A stretch of DNA of 5,312 nt from Rhodospirillales bacterium Alpha_05 (GTDB taxonomy: Bacteria > Pseudomonadota > Alphaproteobacteria > Rhodospirillales > Rhodospirillaceae): NCBI GenBank assembly GCA_001603335.1, contig LUYR01000110.1, positions 1 through 5,312 on the forward strand, read 5' to 3'. This document shows positions 4,784-5,312 of the stretch, in pieces. Made by a program: the position numbers and the translations under genes. The notes below the pieces were generated by a model. It did no database searches and was not told the origin of the DNA. It was given only the letters and a program-made list of their open reading frames with translations. The number at the start of each line of letters is the position of its first letter. Position 1 is the stretch's first letter.

Positions 4784-5312
4784 ATGACAGTGGTAGTTTG
4801 GTTCCGCGACGACCTGCGCCTCGCCGATCATCCGGCGCTCGACGCGGCGGCGGCGGTGGGTGCGGTGGTGCCGGTTTTCGTGCGCGATGCGAGCTTCACC
4901 GGCCTCGGGGGTGCTGCGCGGTGGTGGCTGCATCGGGCGCTTGGTGCGCTCGGGCACGACATCGCCGCCAAGGGCGGCCACCTCAACCTGCTCACCGGCG
5001 ACGTCGCCGAGGCCCTGAGCCATGCCGCGGCACAGGCCGGAGCCGACGAAATCCACGCCCTCGCCTCGCGGGTGCCCGCCGAGCGCGCGATGCAGGAGCG
5101 CGTCGCGCGGAAGCTTGCCGAGGAGGAGGTGCGCCTCGTCCTCCACCCCGGCGCGCTGCTGCACCAGCCGAAATCCATCCGCACCGGCGCGGGTACGGCG
5201 TATTCGGTGTTCACCCCGTTCTGGCGCGCGTTCTCCGCCATCGAGGTCGCGCCGCCGCAGCCCTCCGCGCCGCCGCAGTGGGTCGACCGCCGCTTCGGCG
5301 AAAGCCTCGCCA
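4784..5312 (+). CDS. phr: Deoxyribodipyrimidine photolyase (cryptochrome/photolyase family), N-terminal part, cut by window end
   Basis: Photolyases use blue light and FAD to split cyclobutane pyrimidine dimers in DNA. The window holds 176 codons, covering the N-terminal antenna-binding alpha/beta (Rossmann-like) domain and the start of the linker. Visible family motifs are VVVWFRDDLRLADHPAL (3-19), FVRDASFTGLGGAARWWLH (32-50), LTGDVAEAL (70-78) and TGAGTAYSVFTPFWRAF (134-150). The FAD-binding and DNA-binding helical domain lies beyond 5312, so CPD photolyase cannot be separated from a related cryptochrome here. The start was taken as the third of three tandem ATG codons on ribosome-binding-site spacing; starting earlier adds only one or two Met. 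It diverges from the exporter gene and has no evident functional link to the cobalt operon. Confidence 0.93.
   Translation, partial: MTVVVWFRDDLRLADHPALDAAAAVGAVVPVFVRDASFTGLGGAARWWLHRALGALGHDIAAKGGHLNLLTGDVAEALSHAAAQAGADEIHALASRVPAERAMQERVARKLAEEEVRLVLHPGALLHQPKSIRTGAGTAYSVFTPFWRAFSAIEVAPPQPSAPPQWVDRRFGESLA

Noticed and set aside
2621..5164. 847-codon minus-strand open frame spanning the photolyase start, the exporter and part of cbiM
   Set aside because: It is a shifted frame through three well-supported genes, full of Arg/Pro/His low-complexity sequence; stop codons are rare in off-frames at this GC content.
1..5312. CRISPR arrays, insertion sequences, tRNA or att sites
   Set aside because: No spaced direct repeats, terminal inverted repeats with a transposase, or tRNA-like cloverleaf were seen; gene content and base composition are uniform across the window.

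Overview
The window reads as ordinary chromosomal DNA from a GC-rich proteobacterium. Third codon positions are almost all G or C. The best guess is an alphaproteobacterium, because the full-length ABC exporter is closest in sequence character to the alphaproteobacterial/mitochondrial Atm1 type; this is inference from motifs, not a database match. No mobile element, CRISPR array, tRNA or rRNA is visible.

Layout: nearly everything lies on the minus strand, so it is transcribed right to left. From the right, a DNA photolyase gene (plus strand, cut by the window end) diverges from an Atm1/HMT-type ABC exporter gene (4716 to 2914) across a 67-base gap. After a further 118-base gap come cbiM (2795 to 2121), cbiN (2124 to 1840), cbiQ (1766 to 1008) and cbiO (1015 to 191). 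Together these encode a complete energy-coupling-factor (ECF) type cobalt uptake transporter. A small membrane-anchored protein (132 to beyond 1) follows in the same direction and is cut by the left edge.

How the genes work together: CbiM is the metal-binding membrane subunit with the essential Met-His N-terminus. CbiN is its small two-helix partner that specifies the cobalt type. CbiQ is the transmembrane coupling subunit (EcfT) and CbiO the ATPase. The set supplies cobalt, mainly for cobalamin. cbiM/cbiN overlap by 4 bases (ATGA) and cbiQ/cbiO by 8, as expected for translationally coupled genes. The Atm1-type exporter upstream probably moves glutathione-linked substrates outward and may be an independent gene.

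The most notable non-coding feature is a textbook intrinsic terminator (perfect 10-bp GC stem followed by six T) inside the operon, between cbiN and cbiQ. It would split the transporter into an MN part and a QO part with different expression. The cbiM leader is also worth a look: a candidate promoter whose -10 overlaps a 17-bp palindrome, then a short G-rich leader that vaguely resembles the 3' part of a cobalamin riboswitch but does not qualify as one. No novel system was found; the genes are familiar and the interest lies in the regulation.
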